A DNA stretch of 64,000 nucleotides from Scytonema sp. UIC 10036 (GTDB lineage: Bacteria > Cyanobacteriota > Cyanobacteriia > Cyanobacteriales > Nostocaceae). The position numbers and the translations under genes were made by a program. Shown here one piece after another: positions 16,528-25,785 of this stretch. Where the stretch lies: assembly GCF_009725235.1 (NCBI RefSeq), contig NZ_WJFC01000023.1, positions 1 to 64,000 on the forward strand. The letters are read 5' to 3'. Each line of letters begins with the position of its first letter. Position 1 is the stretch's first letter. Below the pieces are notes generated by a model. It made no database searches, was not told the origin of the DNA, and was given only the letters and a program-made list of their open reading frames with translations.

Positions 16528-17607
16528 ATGGGAACATACAAGCGTATTGGCATTCTTACAAGTGGAGGTGATTGCTCCGGCTTGAATGCGGTCATCAGAG
16601 CTGTAGTCCATTGTGCTTGTGGCAAAGGTTGGGAAGTCCTGGGAATTCGGCAAGCAACTCTCGGATTAATGGCGCGTCCCGAACAATTTACAAAACTGGA
16701 AATTGACCAAGTAGACCCCCTGTTAACTTCTGGTGGGACAATGTTGGGCACTACCAACAAAGGCGATCCTTTTGCTTTTCCTATGCCAGATGGTAGTGTA
16801 TGCGATCGCTCGGAAGAAATTATTGCTGGTTACCATCGACTGGGTTTAGACGCTTTGATTGGGATTGGCGGCGATGGTAGCTTGGCTATTCTCCGTCGCT
16901 TGGCGCAACAAGGCGGTATTAATTTGGTGGGTATTCCCAAAACCATTGATAATGATATTGGGATTACCGAGCATGCAATTGGTTTTGATACAGCAGTGAA
17001 TATTGCCACGGAAGCACTCGATAGGTTACATTTTACTGCTGCTTCTCACAGTCGAGTCATGATATTAGAAGTGATGGGTCGTGATGCGGGACATATTGCC
17101 ATTGCTGCGGGAATTGCTGGAGGCGCAGACGTTATTTTAATTCCAGAAATTCCCTACACCATTGACCACATTTGTCACAAAATTAAACAGCGCCAAGAAA
17201 AAGGCAAAAACTATTGTTTAATTATTGTTTCTGAGGCGGTTCGTACTGTTGAAGGTGAAGCTGTCACAATGACAAATCGTTTGGGTCAATCTCGATACGG
17301 CGGTATTGGTCAGTACTTAGCCGATCGAATTAGCGAATGCATTCATGCAGAAACCCGAGTCACAGTTTTAGGACACATCCAACGGGGAGGAACTGCTTCA
17401 CCACTCGATCGACTTGTAGCAGCTGCTTTTGGTGTAGAAGCAGTCAATCTCATCGCCGAAGCAAAATATGACTATATGGTGACATGGCAAAATCGCCAAG
17501 TGGTTGCTGTGCCAATTGCTGAGGCGATCGCTCAGTATAGAGCTGTTAACCCAGAAGATACCTTGGTAAGAACAGCTCGCGGTTTGGATATTTATTTGGG
17601 AGATTAA
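16528..17607 (+). CDS. pfkA: 6-phosphofructokinase
   Basis: 359 residues from ATG 16528 (a GTG at 16492 is also in frame). It phosphorylates fructose 6-phosphate in glycolysis. Motifs: RIGILTSGGDCSGLNAVIRA (phosphate binding, residues 5-24), GIGGDGSLA, the catalytic Asp in PKTIDNDIG, MGRDAGHIA and GHIQRGGTASPLDR. The pair GGDG plus PKTIDND is the mixed signature of group III enzymes, where Gly in the first motif goes with ATP rather than pyrophosphate use. So I expect an ATP enzyme, without certainty. Confidence 0.93.
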   Translation: MGTYKRIGILTSGGDCSGLNAVIRAVVHCACGKGWEVLGIRQATLGLMARPEQFTKLEIDQVDPLLTSGGTMLGTTNKGDPFAFPMPDGSVCDRSEEIIAGYHRLGLDALIGIGGDGSLAILRRLAQQGGINLVGIPKTIDNDIGITEHAIGFDTAVNIATEALDRLHFTAASHSRVMILEVMGRDAGHIAIAAGIAGGADVILIPEIPYTIDHICHKIKQRQEKGKNYCLIIVSEAVRTVEGEAVTMTNRLGQSRYGGIGQYLADRISECIHAETRVTVLGHIQRGGTASPLDRLVAAAFGVEAVNLIAEAKYDYMVTWQNRQVVAVPIAEAIAQYRAVNPEDTLVRTARGLDIYLGD

Positions 17608-17613
17608 CCGCAG

Positions 17614-17648
17614 AATTCGTAATTCGTAATTATTACGAATTACGAATT
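17614..17648. repeat. ATTCGTA heptamer palindrome
   Basis: AATTCGTAATTCGTAATTA is followed by its near-perfect reverse complement. It lies just after the pfkA stop and before the converging Uma2 gene, so it could also act as a transcription stop. Confidence 0.75.
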
Positions 17649-17683
17649 GTGTTGACAGACTGATGGCGATACAGCTTAAGCCA

Positions 17684-18286
17684 TTATGCTTCGCTTATCG
17701 GACCTTGTGGAAAAATTCGGTTCAAGTTCAATAGAGTATCTTCAAATCTAGGTATTGGAATTACCTGGTTAGATAACAAAATTTGCTTGTTGAGATAGCC
17801 AAACTTACCCTGAATATTTTGGTATGGTTGACTGTAACACTCAAGTTGCCGCTCCTGCAAATTTACGATCCAGTAGTTAGAAATACCTGCTTCTGCATAC
17901 AACGACAGCTTTGTTGTCTGGTCGTAATCTAAAGTTTTGTCAGAAATTTCGATAACTAATAAAGTATCTTCGGGATAGGGATGATGGGCGAGATAGTCCT
18001 CATCTGTTCCTCGTGCAATGACGACATCCGGTTCAGGCTCACTCTGATTGGGTAGGGTGATGGGATCTTGACCGCGAATGACTGCTCGGTCACCCAAAAG
18101 CCGATCTAATTGGCGACACAGAATGGAAGCACAAACTGTATGAGGTGTTCCTTTTGCAGTCATTGAAATCAGTTCTCCTCGAATCAGCTCGATCCTGTCT
18201 GTTTCAGTCAGAAATCCGAGTTCAATGAGCCGATGGTATTCATTGATTGTGAATCGCTTTGGTTTTGCAACAGTCATGGCATCCAT
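17684..18286 (-). CDS. Uma2-family (DUF820) putative restriction endonuclease
   Basis: 200 residues; an alternative start three codons in gives MTVAKPKRFTINEYHRL. Family signature: IELIRGELISMTAKGTPH, the catalytic Asp in PEPDVVIARG, the Glu in LLVIEISDKTLDYD and the Lys in TTKLSLYAEAGISNYWIVNL. It is distinct from the Uma2 gene at 4456, with different N- and C-termini. It converges on pfkA and stands alone. Confidence 0.85.
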   Translation of the reverse strand: MDAMTVAKPKRFTINEYHRLIELGFLTETDRIELIRGELISMTAKGTPHTVCASILCRQLDRLLGDRAVIRGQDPITLPNQSEPEPDVVIARGTDEDYLAHHPYPEDTLLVIEISDKTLDYDQTTKLSLYAEAGISNYWIVNLQERQLECYSQPYQNIQGKFGYLNKQILLSNQVIPIPRFEDTLLNLNRIFPQGPISEA

Positions 18287-18528
18287 TAAAATGGAATTGC
18301 TTCTATTTTAGATTTTACGTCAATTTTATTAAAAATAAAGCTAAAAAATTTTTCATCCCAATCCGGAATGCTACGAATAGTGCCTGTAGTATGATTCAAG
18401 CAAAACGAGAGACACATTCAATGACAAACTGGTTAAAGTCTCACGCTTAGCTGATGTTGTTAAAGGTTTTCCCTCTAATCAACATAGTTTATTTACATCA
18501 AGGTTTCAATCACGAGTGTATTTGTGAG

Positions 18529-18570
18529 TGAACCTGAACTTACCTTACTCAATCACACATCAACATCACA
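18529..18570 (+). promoter_or_regulatory. Leader element shared with the secretion operon, copy 1
   Basis: GAACCTGAACTTACCTTA followed by CACACATCAAC, ending about 20 bases before the RTX start. A close copy lies at 19895-19932 upstream of the ppiC-exporter-hlyD genes. Confidence 0.5.
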
Positions 18571-18588
18571 ATTTACGGAGAAAATCAA

Positions 18589-19314
18589 ATGGCTATTTAC
18601 GGTACAAATTACAACGACAACGGTACCTGGCAAAACGGAAAATACTACGCTTCAATTTACGGTACTAACGGTTCTGATGTTATTTATGCCTTAGATGGAA
18701 ATGATAACGTTTACGCTTTAAATGGAAATGATGACATTTACGGTGGAGATGGTAACGACTACATTGTAGGTGGAGATGGTTACGATTACATTTTAGGTGG
18801 TAACGGTCATGACGACATCTACGGTGGAGATCATAGCGACACCATCTATGGTGGAAATGGTAACGACTACATTGTAGGTGGGAATGGAAGTGACTCCCTT
18901 TATGGTGAAGCTGGTCATGACATCATTTATGGTGGCGACGGTTATGATTACATCAATGGCGGAACTGGCAATGACTGGCTCTCTGGTGGAGATGGAAACG
19001 ATACCTTAATAGGTGGTTCTGGGGACGATACCATCTGGGGTGGCGCTGGAGCAGATAAATTCTACTTCTACTCTAAGTTTGAAGGTGTTGATACCATCAA
19101 AGACTTCAAATACTCTGAAGGTGACAAAATATACATTGACAAGTCTTCCTTTGGTGCAACTTCTACCAACCAGTTCTTCTACAATTCCAACAATGGTGGG
19201 TTATACTTTGATGCTAAAGCTAGTGATGGTACTAGTAGCGTTTATCAAATTGCCATTCTTGAGAACAAACCAGTTGGCTTCTCTACTAACCTAGATATCG
19301 TTCTCGTTGCATAA
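18589..19314 (+). CDS. RTX (hemolysin-type calcium-binding) secreted protein
   Basis: 241 residues; GGAG lies 8 bases before the ATG. Residues about 28-155 are a run of roughly 14 GGxGxDxUx nonapeptides (GGDGNDYIVGGDGYDYI is typical), which fold into a calcium-binding beta-roll after export. The C-terminal region (FEGVDTIKDFKYSEGDKIYI, ending LDIVLVA) has the hydrophobic end of type I secretion substrates. There is no signal peptide and no catalytic domain, so it is a small pure beta-roll protein. The type I exporter genes follow about 800 bases downstream and are its obvious carrier. Confidence 0.9.
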   Translation: MAIYGTNYNDNGTWQNGKYYASIYGTNGSDVIYALDGNDNVYALNGNDDIYGGDGNDYIVGGDGYDYILGGNGHDDIYGGDHSDTIYGGNGNDYIVGGNGSDSLYGEAGHDIIYGGDGYDYINGGTGNDWLSGGDGNDTLIGGSGDDTIWGGAGADKFYFYSKFEGVDTIKDFKYSEGDKIYIDKSSFGATSTNQFFYNSNNGGLYFDAKASDGTSSVYQIAILENKPVGFSTNLDIVLVA

Positions 19315-19345
19315 CAGTACCGAGCGTAGAGACATTAGTCAAATT

Positions 19346-19379
19346 GTAGTTGCGATGCATTCGCATACATCGCAACTAC
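19346..19379 (+). terminator. Hairpin after the RTX gene
   Basis: A 12-bp stem (GTAGTTGCGATG / CATCGCAACTAC) with a 10-base loop, 31 bases after the RTX stop. It has no T-run, so it may be a dispersed repeat (its arms match 11118-11149) rather than a true terminator. Confidence 0.45.
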
Positions 19380-20114
19380 GAACTAGTCTATGTGTTTGAG
19401 CAAAAACTTATCTTTATAGCAGTTTTCACTTGAATGAAGTCAGTTTTATCCGCGTTCATCTGCGGTTCCATAACTTAGACTGCGCTAACTGAAGTATAAA
19501 TTGTTGTAAGGGTGCGGCGGTCTTACGCTCCTACTGATGCAATACTGCTTGGATAAGGAAATTATAGGTTGGCATCGCACCCTTCTTTGCCATATCTGTA
19601 TCTTTTGTTAAGAAGAGCTGCATTAGAGAATAATTTTTAGCCAGTTTGTTTTTTCCTTACTTAATTACCTTTTCCCAAAGGGAGAGAAATTCAATTTCTT
19701 CTCCCTTCTCCTCTTGGTATAAGGGTTGGGGATGAGGACAGCTTTTTAGGACGTACTCAAAAAATTTTAATTAACAAATGTGAACTTCTTTAGATTGTTG
19801 CGTAATGTCACCTAATAATGTCGATTAATTATATGACGGTTTAATTCAAGTTTTACGTCTCTAAGAAGGTTCATATCAGAGGAAACCCTCTGACAGAACC
19901 AGAACTTACCTTAGTACACATCAACTCACACTTTTTTCAAGAGGAGCTGATATACCTAAGAATATAACACATTACTTTATTTAGAAACCTGAGTATTATC
20001 CGCATTAAATTGTAATTTTTTAACAAAGCTTGAGTTATTTTGTGCATTTTTTCAATAAATCATACAGTAGCTTGTTAGGAATCAATCACAAACACTTAAG
20101 GAGTTTTGCAGGGT
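19380..20114. other. Long spacer between RTX gene and secretion operon
   Basis: No credible gene. It holds a CGCGTTCATCTGCGGTTC repeat (about 19451), a CCCAAAGGGAGAGAAATT / TTTCTTCTCCCTT repeat (about 19674-19720), the leader copy at 19895-19932 with a 7-bp hairpin just upstream (TCAGAGG / CCTCTGA), and a GAGGAG with no start codon behind it (about 19941). AAGGAG at 20098 serves the PpiC gene. Confidence 0.55.
19895..19932 (+). promoter_or_regulatory. Leader element shared with the RTX gene, copy 2
   Basis: GAACCAGAACTTACCTTA then ACACATCAACTCACAC, matching the RTX leader at 18529. Either a co-regulation site for substrate and exporter, or the leftover leader of a lost second RTX gene. Confidence 0.5.
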
Positions 20115-20894
20115 ATGGCTTATGAGATAGAGATTGCCGATCGCATTATAACTAGCGAAGAACTGATGGCTTTGCTGACTCAGTACAATATAGTGCCACA
20201 ACTCTTACGAGAGATTGTTATAGATAGAGCGATCGCACAAATAACCTGCACGCCAGAAGAAATTTCCGCAGCTAGCCAGCAATTTTTCAAACAACATCAA
20301 ATTAGTAATCCTACCGAACATGAAATATGGCTGAAACGTTACAACCTCAACCAAAACCAATTTCAAGCCCTTATCACTCGCAAGTTGAGAATAGAGAAAT
20401 TTCAGCAAGCGACTTGGGGAAACAAACTAGAGTCTTACTTTCTCCATCGCAAACCACATCTAGATCAAGTTATATACTCTTTGATTCGCACGCAAGAACT
20501 AGGCATTGCCAATGAACTGTATTTTCGCATCCTAGCTGGGGAGCAAACCTTTGCCGAAGTTGCGCGGGAATATTCTGTAGGACCGGAAGCAGACAAAAGT
20601 GGAATCGTTGGACCTGTTGACCTTGGATCTTTGCACCCTGGTTTGGCAAAGCAACTTCAAGTCAGTCAACCCGGACAACTCTGGCGTCCCGTACCTTTTG
20701 GGGAATTGTTCGTCATTATACGCTTAGAAAAACTTCTGCCCGCACAACTCGATAAATTTATGCAACAACGTTTGATAAAAGAATTATTTGAAAGTTGGTT
20801 GCAAGAACAAATGAATCAGTTATCAGATACAGATAAAGCTTGGATCGTGGTGACACGCAAACAGCCGCAAGAAAAATCCACTAACGCCGCATAG
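20115..20894 (+). CDS. PpiC-type peptidyl-prolyl isomerase of the secretion locus
   Basis: 259 residues from ATG 20115, with AAGGAG 11 bases upstream; a TTG at 20106 is too close to that site. It has an N-terminal helical SurA-like region (TPEEISAASQQFFKQHQI) and a parvulin domain (about residues 135-225: LYFRILAGEQTFAEVAREYS, then GPVDLGSLHPGLAKQL). No signal peptide, so it probably acts in the cytoplasm as a chaperone for the exported protein. Parvulin genes often sit before HetC-like exporters in cyanobacterial secretion and bacteriocin loci. The exporter follows closely. Confidence 0.85.
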   Translation: MAYEIEIADRIITSEELMALLTQYNIVPQLLREIVIDRAIAQITCTPEEISAASQQFFKQHQISNPTEHEIWLKRYNLNQNQFQALITRKLRIEKFQQATWGNKLESYFLHRKPHLDQVIYSLIRTQELGIANELYFRILAGEQTFAEVAREYSVGPEADKSGIVGPVDLGSLHPGLAKQLQVSQPGQLWRPVPFGELFVIIRLEKLLPAQLDKFMQQRLIKELFESWLQEQMNQLSDTDKAWIVVTRKQPQEKSTNAA

Positions 20895-20923
20895 GGAAAG
20901 ATGAGAACAATTTGGTGCAGCAT

Positions 20924-23881
20924 ATGATGACAAATACTTCTATTGATATTAAAGAATTTTTAACAGGTACATTCCCTTTTTTACACTTATCAGAAAAGAC
21001 TCTAGAAAATTTACAGAAAAAACTACAATTTTTGCGCTACAGGATGGGTCAAACCATTGCAACACGGGAAGCCATACCCGAACAAATTAGCATTATCTAT
21101 CAAGGACAAGCCCGTCTTCTAGCATACGAGCCTCGATCGGACAAACCCGACACTCTGATGTTGCTACAACCAGGAGAAGTTATAGGTTGGATAAGTCATG
21201 TAAGGGATGTGGCTTGTGAAACTGCGATCGCATCTACAGAAGTGATTTGTCTGAATTTACCCGCTACCGATTTTCTTTCTTTAATCAAACAAGAATCACC
21301 CTTCGCTGAAGCATTACAAAATCGAGTTTCCTTAATAGAACTGTATGAATTATTAGGAGAAGAACTCAATCGGCGGGCTGATGGCAATACCGATTTACTC
21401 AAACTAACACGAACTGCTTGGGAAACAGCCGTTGTCCAAACATTACCCATGCGACGCTCTTCCTTAACTTTTGGAAAGGGAGAAGATCGTCTGTGGTTAG
21501 TCAGCGGTAGTTCTCATGCTGCATTTCCAGTAGGCAGTTGTATAGACTTAGACGCCAACACAAAACTACCCCTTCATGGAAGTCTGCGTTTAGTTGGTGT
21601 GCCACAGTATTTGCTACCAGCATCCGTCATTCCTGCAACCACATCTACAAAAACAGATTCCTGGCAATCGGATATTCCCTACGCCGCAGAAATCGTTGCC
21701 AAACCAACCACAGCCAAGCAATCCCAAAGAGAAAAATATCCTTACATTCGGGCTAGAGGTCCAATTGATGCAACCCTGGCTTGCTTCCAGATGTTGAGCC
21801 AGTATTTTAATATGCCCTTCCGGCGAGATATGCTGCGGCGAGTTTTGAACAAACAACAAGAAAACGCTGGTGGTCTATCCCTGCAATTTTGCGCTGCAGT
21901 CGCAGAGTTGATGGGATTGACAACCCAGATAGTCAAAATTCCTGCATCTGCTGTCAGTCGGTTGCAACCTCCTGTGATGATTTCCTGGCAAGATACTTTT
22001 GCCGTAATCTACAAAACCAGTCCTCAGGAGTTACTTATTGCCGTTCCTGAAATGGGACTCGTGCGCCGTAAGTCACGAGACTTTGCTGAAACCTGGGGTA
22101 CGGAAGGGGAAGTTTTACTGCTGCAACCCACAAAACACACACCCAAATCTCGATTTGGTCTTTCTTGGTTTGTCCCCTCCCTGCGACGCTATCGAAAAGT
22201 CCTGATTGAAGTCTTGATTGCTTCGATAGTGGTACAGATTTTTGGCTTGGTGAATCCTCTTGCAACACAAGTCGTTATTGATAAAGTGATTGTAGGCAAT
22301 AGCCCCGATACCCTGGAAGTTTTCGGTATCTTTTTAATAGTAGTCTCAATCGTAGAAGCCATACTTTCTAACGTTCGCACCCATTTATTTGTAGATACGA
22401 CAAACCGCATAGACTTATCGTTAGGTTCAGAAGTTATTAACCACCTGCTACGGTTACCACTATCTTATTTTGATCGCCGTCCCGTCGGTGAACTAGCAAC
22501 GCGGGTTAACGAACTCGAACACATCCGTTCCTTCCTGACAGGTACGGCTTTAACAGTGGTGATGGATGCCGTCTTTTCAGTGATTTACATTGCTGTCATG
22601 GCGATTTATAGTTGGGTGCTAACCTTGGTGGCTTTAGCGACAGTACCCCTATTTGCGCTATTGAACCTTTTAGTATCACCAATTATGCGGCGACAATTGC
22701 ATGAAAAAGCCGAACGCAACGCTGAAACTCACTCCTATTTAGTAGAAGTGATGGCGGGAATGCAAACAGTCAAAGCGCAAAATTTAGAATTACGTTCCCG
22801 TTGGCAATGGCAAGAACGCTACGCCCGCTACATTAGTGCTGGGTTTAAAACGATTTCTACCCAAACAACTGCTGGATCTCTCAGCAACTTCCTTAACAAA
22901 CTCTCTACTTTGTTAGTTTTGTGGGTTGGGGCTTATCTGGTTCTCAACGGACAACTCACCTTGGGACAACTTATCGCTTTCCGCATCATTTCCAACTACG
23001 TCACCAGTCCCCTACTGCGCTTAGTCCAACTCTGGCAAAATTTCCAAGAAACAGCTTTATCCTTACAACGTTTGAGCGATATTCTCGATACACCCCAAGA
23101 AGAGGAACAGGGAGAACGTCAAAATATCCTCATGCCTGCAATTGAAGGTCATGTTCGCTACCATAATGTTTCTTTCAGTTTCCGTCCTAACAGCCCCATG
23201 CAACTGTGCAACATCAATGTTGAATTCCCTGTAGGTTCGTTTATAGGTGTTGTCGGTCAAAGTGGTTCTGGAAAAAGTACTCTGTTAAAATTATTACCCA
23301 GACTTTACGAGCCTGCCTCTGGAAAAATCTTGATTGATGGTTATGATATCAGTAAAGTAGAGCTTTATTCCCTCCGCCGTCAAATTGGGGTAGTATTGCA
23401 AGATACTTTACTGTTTGATGGGACCATTCGAGAAAACATCGCTTTAGCTTATCCGGATGCTAGCGATGAAGAGATTATTGCTGCAGCCAAAGTCGCTTAT
23501 GCCCACGACTTTATCATGTCATTGCCCAATGGCTACAATACCCAAGTCGGCGAAAGGGGTTCGGGTTTATCTGGGGGACAAAGACAGCGAGTTGCGATCG
23601 CCCGCACAGTCTTGCAAAATCCGCAATTACTGATTTTAGACGAAGCCACAAGTGCCTTAGACTACAATGCAGAAGCACAAGTGTGCCGCAATTTAGCAGA
23701 AGCATTCAAAGGTAAAACAGTCTTTTTCATCACTCACAGACTGACGACTATTCGCAACGCCGATGTCATTTTGATGATGGATAAAGGCGCGATCGTAGAA
23801 CAAGGAACCCATGAAGAATTGATGTCTCTCAAAGGTTACTACTACTGTTTGTATCAACAACAAAATTTTGCTAATAGCTAA
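20924..23881 (+). CDS. HetC-like ABC exporter with Crp-like and C39-like domains
   Basis: About 985 residues from ATG 20924; an in-frame start at 20912 is possible. In order: a cyclic-nucleotide-binding-like domain (about 15-140; FLRYRMGQTIATREAIPEQI, LQPGEVIGWI), a C39-like domain (about 265-395), the ABC membrane domain (about 405-690) and an ATPase with GVVGQSGSGKST, LSGGQRQRVAIA, LLILDEATSALD and FFITHRLTT. In the C39 domain DCG has become DAT, and the catalytic His and Asp positions are also changed, so it should bind rather than cut its cargo, like HlyB. The context (RTX gene, isomerase, HlyD) fits type I secretion of the RTX protein. Confidence 0.92.
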   Translation: MMTNTSIDIKEFLTGTFPFLHLSEKTLENLQKKLQFLRYRMGQTIATREAIPEQISIIYQGQARLLAYEPRSDKPDTLMLLQPGEVIGWISHVRDVACETAIASTEVICLNLPATDFLSLIKQESPFAEALQNRVSLIELYELLGEELNRRADGNTDLLKLTRTAWETAVVQTLPMRRSSLTFGKGEDRLWLVSGSSHAAFPVGSCIDLDANTKLPLHGSLRLVGVPQYLLPASVIPATTSTKTDSWQSDIPYAAEIVAKPTTAKQSQREKYPYIRARGPIDATLACFQMLSQYFNMPFRRDMLRRVLNKQQENAGGLSLQFCAAVAELMGLTTQIVKIPASAVSRLQPPVMISWQDTFAVIYKTSPQELLIAVPEMGLVRRKSRDFAETWGTEGEVLLLQPTKHTPKSRFGLSWFVPSLRRYRKVLIEVLIASIVVQIFGLVNPLATQVVIDKVIVGNSPDTLEVFGIFLIVVSIVEAILSNVRTHLFVDTTNRIDLSLGSEVINHLLRLPLSYFDRRPVGELATRVNELEHIRSFLTGTALTVVMDAVFSVIYIAVMAIYSWVLTLVALATVPLFALLNLLVSPIMRRQLHEKAERNAETHSYLVEVMAGMQTVKAQNLELRSRWQWQERYARYISAGFKTISTQTTAGSLSNFLNKLSTLLVLWVGAYLVLNGQLTLGQLIAFRIISNYVTSPLLRLVQLWQNFQETALSLQRLSDILDTPQEEEQGERQNILMPAIEGHVRYHNVSFSFRPNSPMQLCNINVEFPVGSFIGVVGQSGSGKSTLLKLLPRLYEPASGKILIDGYDISKVELYSLRRQIGVVLQDTLLFDGTIRENIALAYPDASDEEIIAAAKVAYAHDFIMSLPNGYNTQVGERGSGLSGGQRQRVAIARTVLQNPQLLILDEATSALDYNAEAQVCRNLAEAFKGKTVFFITHRLTTIRNADVILMMDKGAIVEQGTHEELMSLKGYYYCLYQQQNFANS

Positions 23882-23955
23882 TAGCTAATAGCTAATAGCT
23901 AATTGTTCATTGTTTGCCATTAGCTATTAGCCATTAGCCGTTAGCCATTAGCCAT
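23879..23955. repeat. Heptamer array between exporter and adaptor genes
   Basis: TAGCTAA repeated four times, then TTAGCCA-type units in the opposite sense. The exporter stop codon is part of the first unit. Confidence 0.85.
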
Positions 23956-23972
23956 TAGCCAATAACAATATT

Positions 23973-25427
23973 ATGAACACAGAATATAAATTCGATCAAC
24001 CTGTTATATTAGAACAATCTCCAACCTGGTCGCGGACAATTGCTTGGGTAATTATTGGTGTTACTGCTTTCACAATTATTTGGGCATCAATCTTTAAAAT
24101 TGATGAAGCAATTCCTGCAACTGGTAAGTTAGAACCCCAAGGTGCTGTGACTGATGTTAAAGCTCCTGTCGGTGGTGTTGTTAAAGTTATTCACGTTAAA
24201 GATGGTCAGCGAGTTAAAAAAGGTGACCTTCTCGTGACTCTCGAGCAAACTACGGCGAAAGCACAGCTGGTATCATTGCAAAAAAATCGCGCTGCTTTAG
24301 TGCAGGAAAATGATTTTTATCGCCGTCATTTAGCAGGGAATATTTCACCAAACCTCAAACTGGGAGCAACACTTAACATTCGTCCAGAAATTGCTTCTTT
24401 AACTCAGAGTCGTGCTGCGATCGTTGCTGAAAATCAAGTTTATCGTACTCAGTTAAGTGGTTCAATAGCTGGAGTTACCTTGACTCCAGACCAAAAGTTA
24501 CGCTTGCAGAGTCGTGAATCAGATTTGAGGTCTCGCTTAGCGGATATTCGGCTGGAAAAAGAGAAAACTATTGAGAAATTGAGCCAAAATCAGCTTGAGC
24601 TAAGTAGTGCTCAAGATGTGCTGGGAATTAGTCAAAGAATTCTCAAAGATATGGAGATAGTGATGAAGGAGGGTGCTTTTCCACGCTCGCGGTATTTGAC
24701 TCAACAGCAGGAAGTTGTTAGATCTCAAGCAGAAGTTGCTCGTCTGACGAAAGAACAGCAGCAATTAAAGTTAGCGATCGCCCAATCAAATGAAAAACTT
24801 CGCAATACTGAAGCACTTTCTAAAGAAGATTTACTCTCACGCATAACAGTTAATGAAAAAAGTATTGCTGAAATCGATAGTCAACTCACTAAAATTATTT
24901 TGGAAAATCAAAAGAAAATTAATGAAATTGACAGCCAAATCAGTCAAGCTCAGGAAACTCTAAAATATCAAAGAATTAGCGCTCCTGTGGATGGAACTAT
25001 TTTTGAGATGCAACCCTCAACTTCTGGATTTGTTGTGAATACGACTGAGCCAATTGTAAAAATAGTTCCCAATGAAGACTTAGTTGCTAAAGTTTATATT
25101 ACTAACCGCGATATTGGCTTTGTTCGACAAGGACAGAAAGTAGATGTCAGAATTGATTCTTTTCCTTTCCAAGAGTTTGGTGATATTAAGGGGGAACTTA
25201 TTTGGATTGGTTCAGATGCTTTGCCTCCCGATCAAGTTCATCCTTTCTATCGTTTTCCTGCAAAAGTGCGTTTGGATAAGCAATCTGTCGTGGTTAGCGA
25301 TCGCTCTTTGTCCCTACAATCAGGTATGTCCATCAATGCCAATATCAAATTACGCCAGCGTACTATTATGAGTATCTTTACTGATTTCTTAGTACAGAAA
25401 GCAGAAAGTTTGAAATCAATTCGCTAA
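23973..25427 (+). CDS. HlyD-family membrane-fusion adaptor
   Basis: 484 residues. It bridges the exporter to a TolC-like outer-membrane channel (none in the window). A cytoplasmic tail and one membrane helix (about 20-40, TIAWVIIGVTAFTIIWASIF) come first. The first lipoyl half (GAVTDVKAPVGGVVKVIHV), a long coiled-coil hairpin (about 85-315, with EIDSQL repeats) and the second lipoyl half (RISAPVDGTIFEMQ) follow. The barrel (AKVYITNRDIGFV) and a C-terminal IFTDFL segment close it. It is the complete version of the remnant at 2100-2906. Confidence 0.92.
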   Translation: MNTEYKFDQPVILEQSPTWSRTIAWVIIGVTAFTIIWASIFKIDEAIPATGKLEPQGAVTDVKAPVGGVVKVIHVKDGQRVKKGDLLVTLEQTTAKAQLVSLQKNRAALVQENDFYRRHLAGNISPNLKLGATLNIRPEIASLTQSRAAIVAENQVYRTQLSGSIAGVTLTPDQKLRLQSRESDLRSRLADIRLEKEKTIEKLSQNQLELSSAQDVLGISQRILKDMEIVMKEGAFPRSRYLTQQQEVVRSQAEVARLTKEQQQLKLAIAQSNEKLRNTEALSKEDLLSRITVNEKSIAEIDSQLTKIILENQKKINEIDSQISQAQETLKYQRISAPVDGTIFEMQPSTSGFVVNTTEPIVKIVPNEDLVAKVYITNRDIGFVRQGQKVDVRIDSFPFQEFGDIKGELIWIGSDALPPDQVHPFYRFPAKVRLDKQSVVVSDRSLSLQSGMSINANIKLRQRTIMSIFTDFLVQKAESLKSIR

Positions 25428-25515
25428 TTCAAACCCTTCAGCTGCTCCAAACTAAAGTGGGTGATGACTTCCCATACCTTAGCATTGGAGTAGGTTCTCT
25501 CGTATACATCTTGGC

Positions 25516-25677
25516 TTAATTTATAGTAGCCATGACAAATACTATTGTTTCATTGTGGTTAGTGCCTGTGTATCCTGTACCCCCAGCAATTATTCCTAAT
25601 TCTTCATCTGATAATTCAATGATTTTTGGCAAATGCTTGATGAGAATAGTCGTTGTAGTAATTTGGGGTTTTTGCAA
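25516..25677 (-). CDS. Orphan double-glycine leader peptide (bacteriocin/RiPP-precursor-like)
   Basis: 53 codons from a TTG at 25677. An upstream ATG lies in another frame, so the true N-terminus may be shifted. The leader reads ILIKHLPKIIELSDEELGII then AGG. ELSDEEL-x-x-(I/V)-AGG is the textbook leader recognised by C39 peptidase exporters. The predicted 20-residue core is TGYTGTNHNETIVFVMATIN. It lies just after the exporter/HlyD genes on the opposite strand. The adjacent exporter's C39 domain lacks the catalytic Cys, so another protease would be needed. It may be a decayed precursor: no ribosome site was seen. Confidence 0.6.
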   Translation of the reverse strand: MQKPQITTTTILIKHLPKIIELSDEELGIIAGGTGYTGTNHNETIVFVMATIN

Positions 25678-25785
25678 TTTTTTGTTGTGGGTTCATGCGC
25701 TTATACGTACTTGGTAATTTCCATTATTTAATGTATCTAACGTAACAGTATACTTGCAGTTTGATACAAATGTAGTATTTATGTA

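Noticed and set aside
25532..25717. Plus-strand hydrophobic frame of 61 codons
   Set aside because: It is the antisense of the double-glycine leader peptide, whose reading is far more specific.
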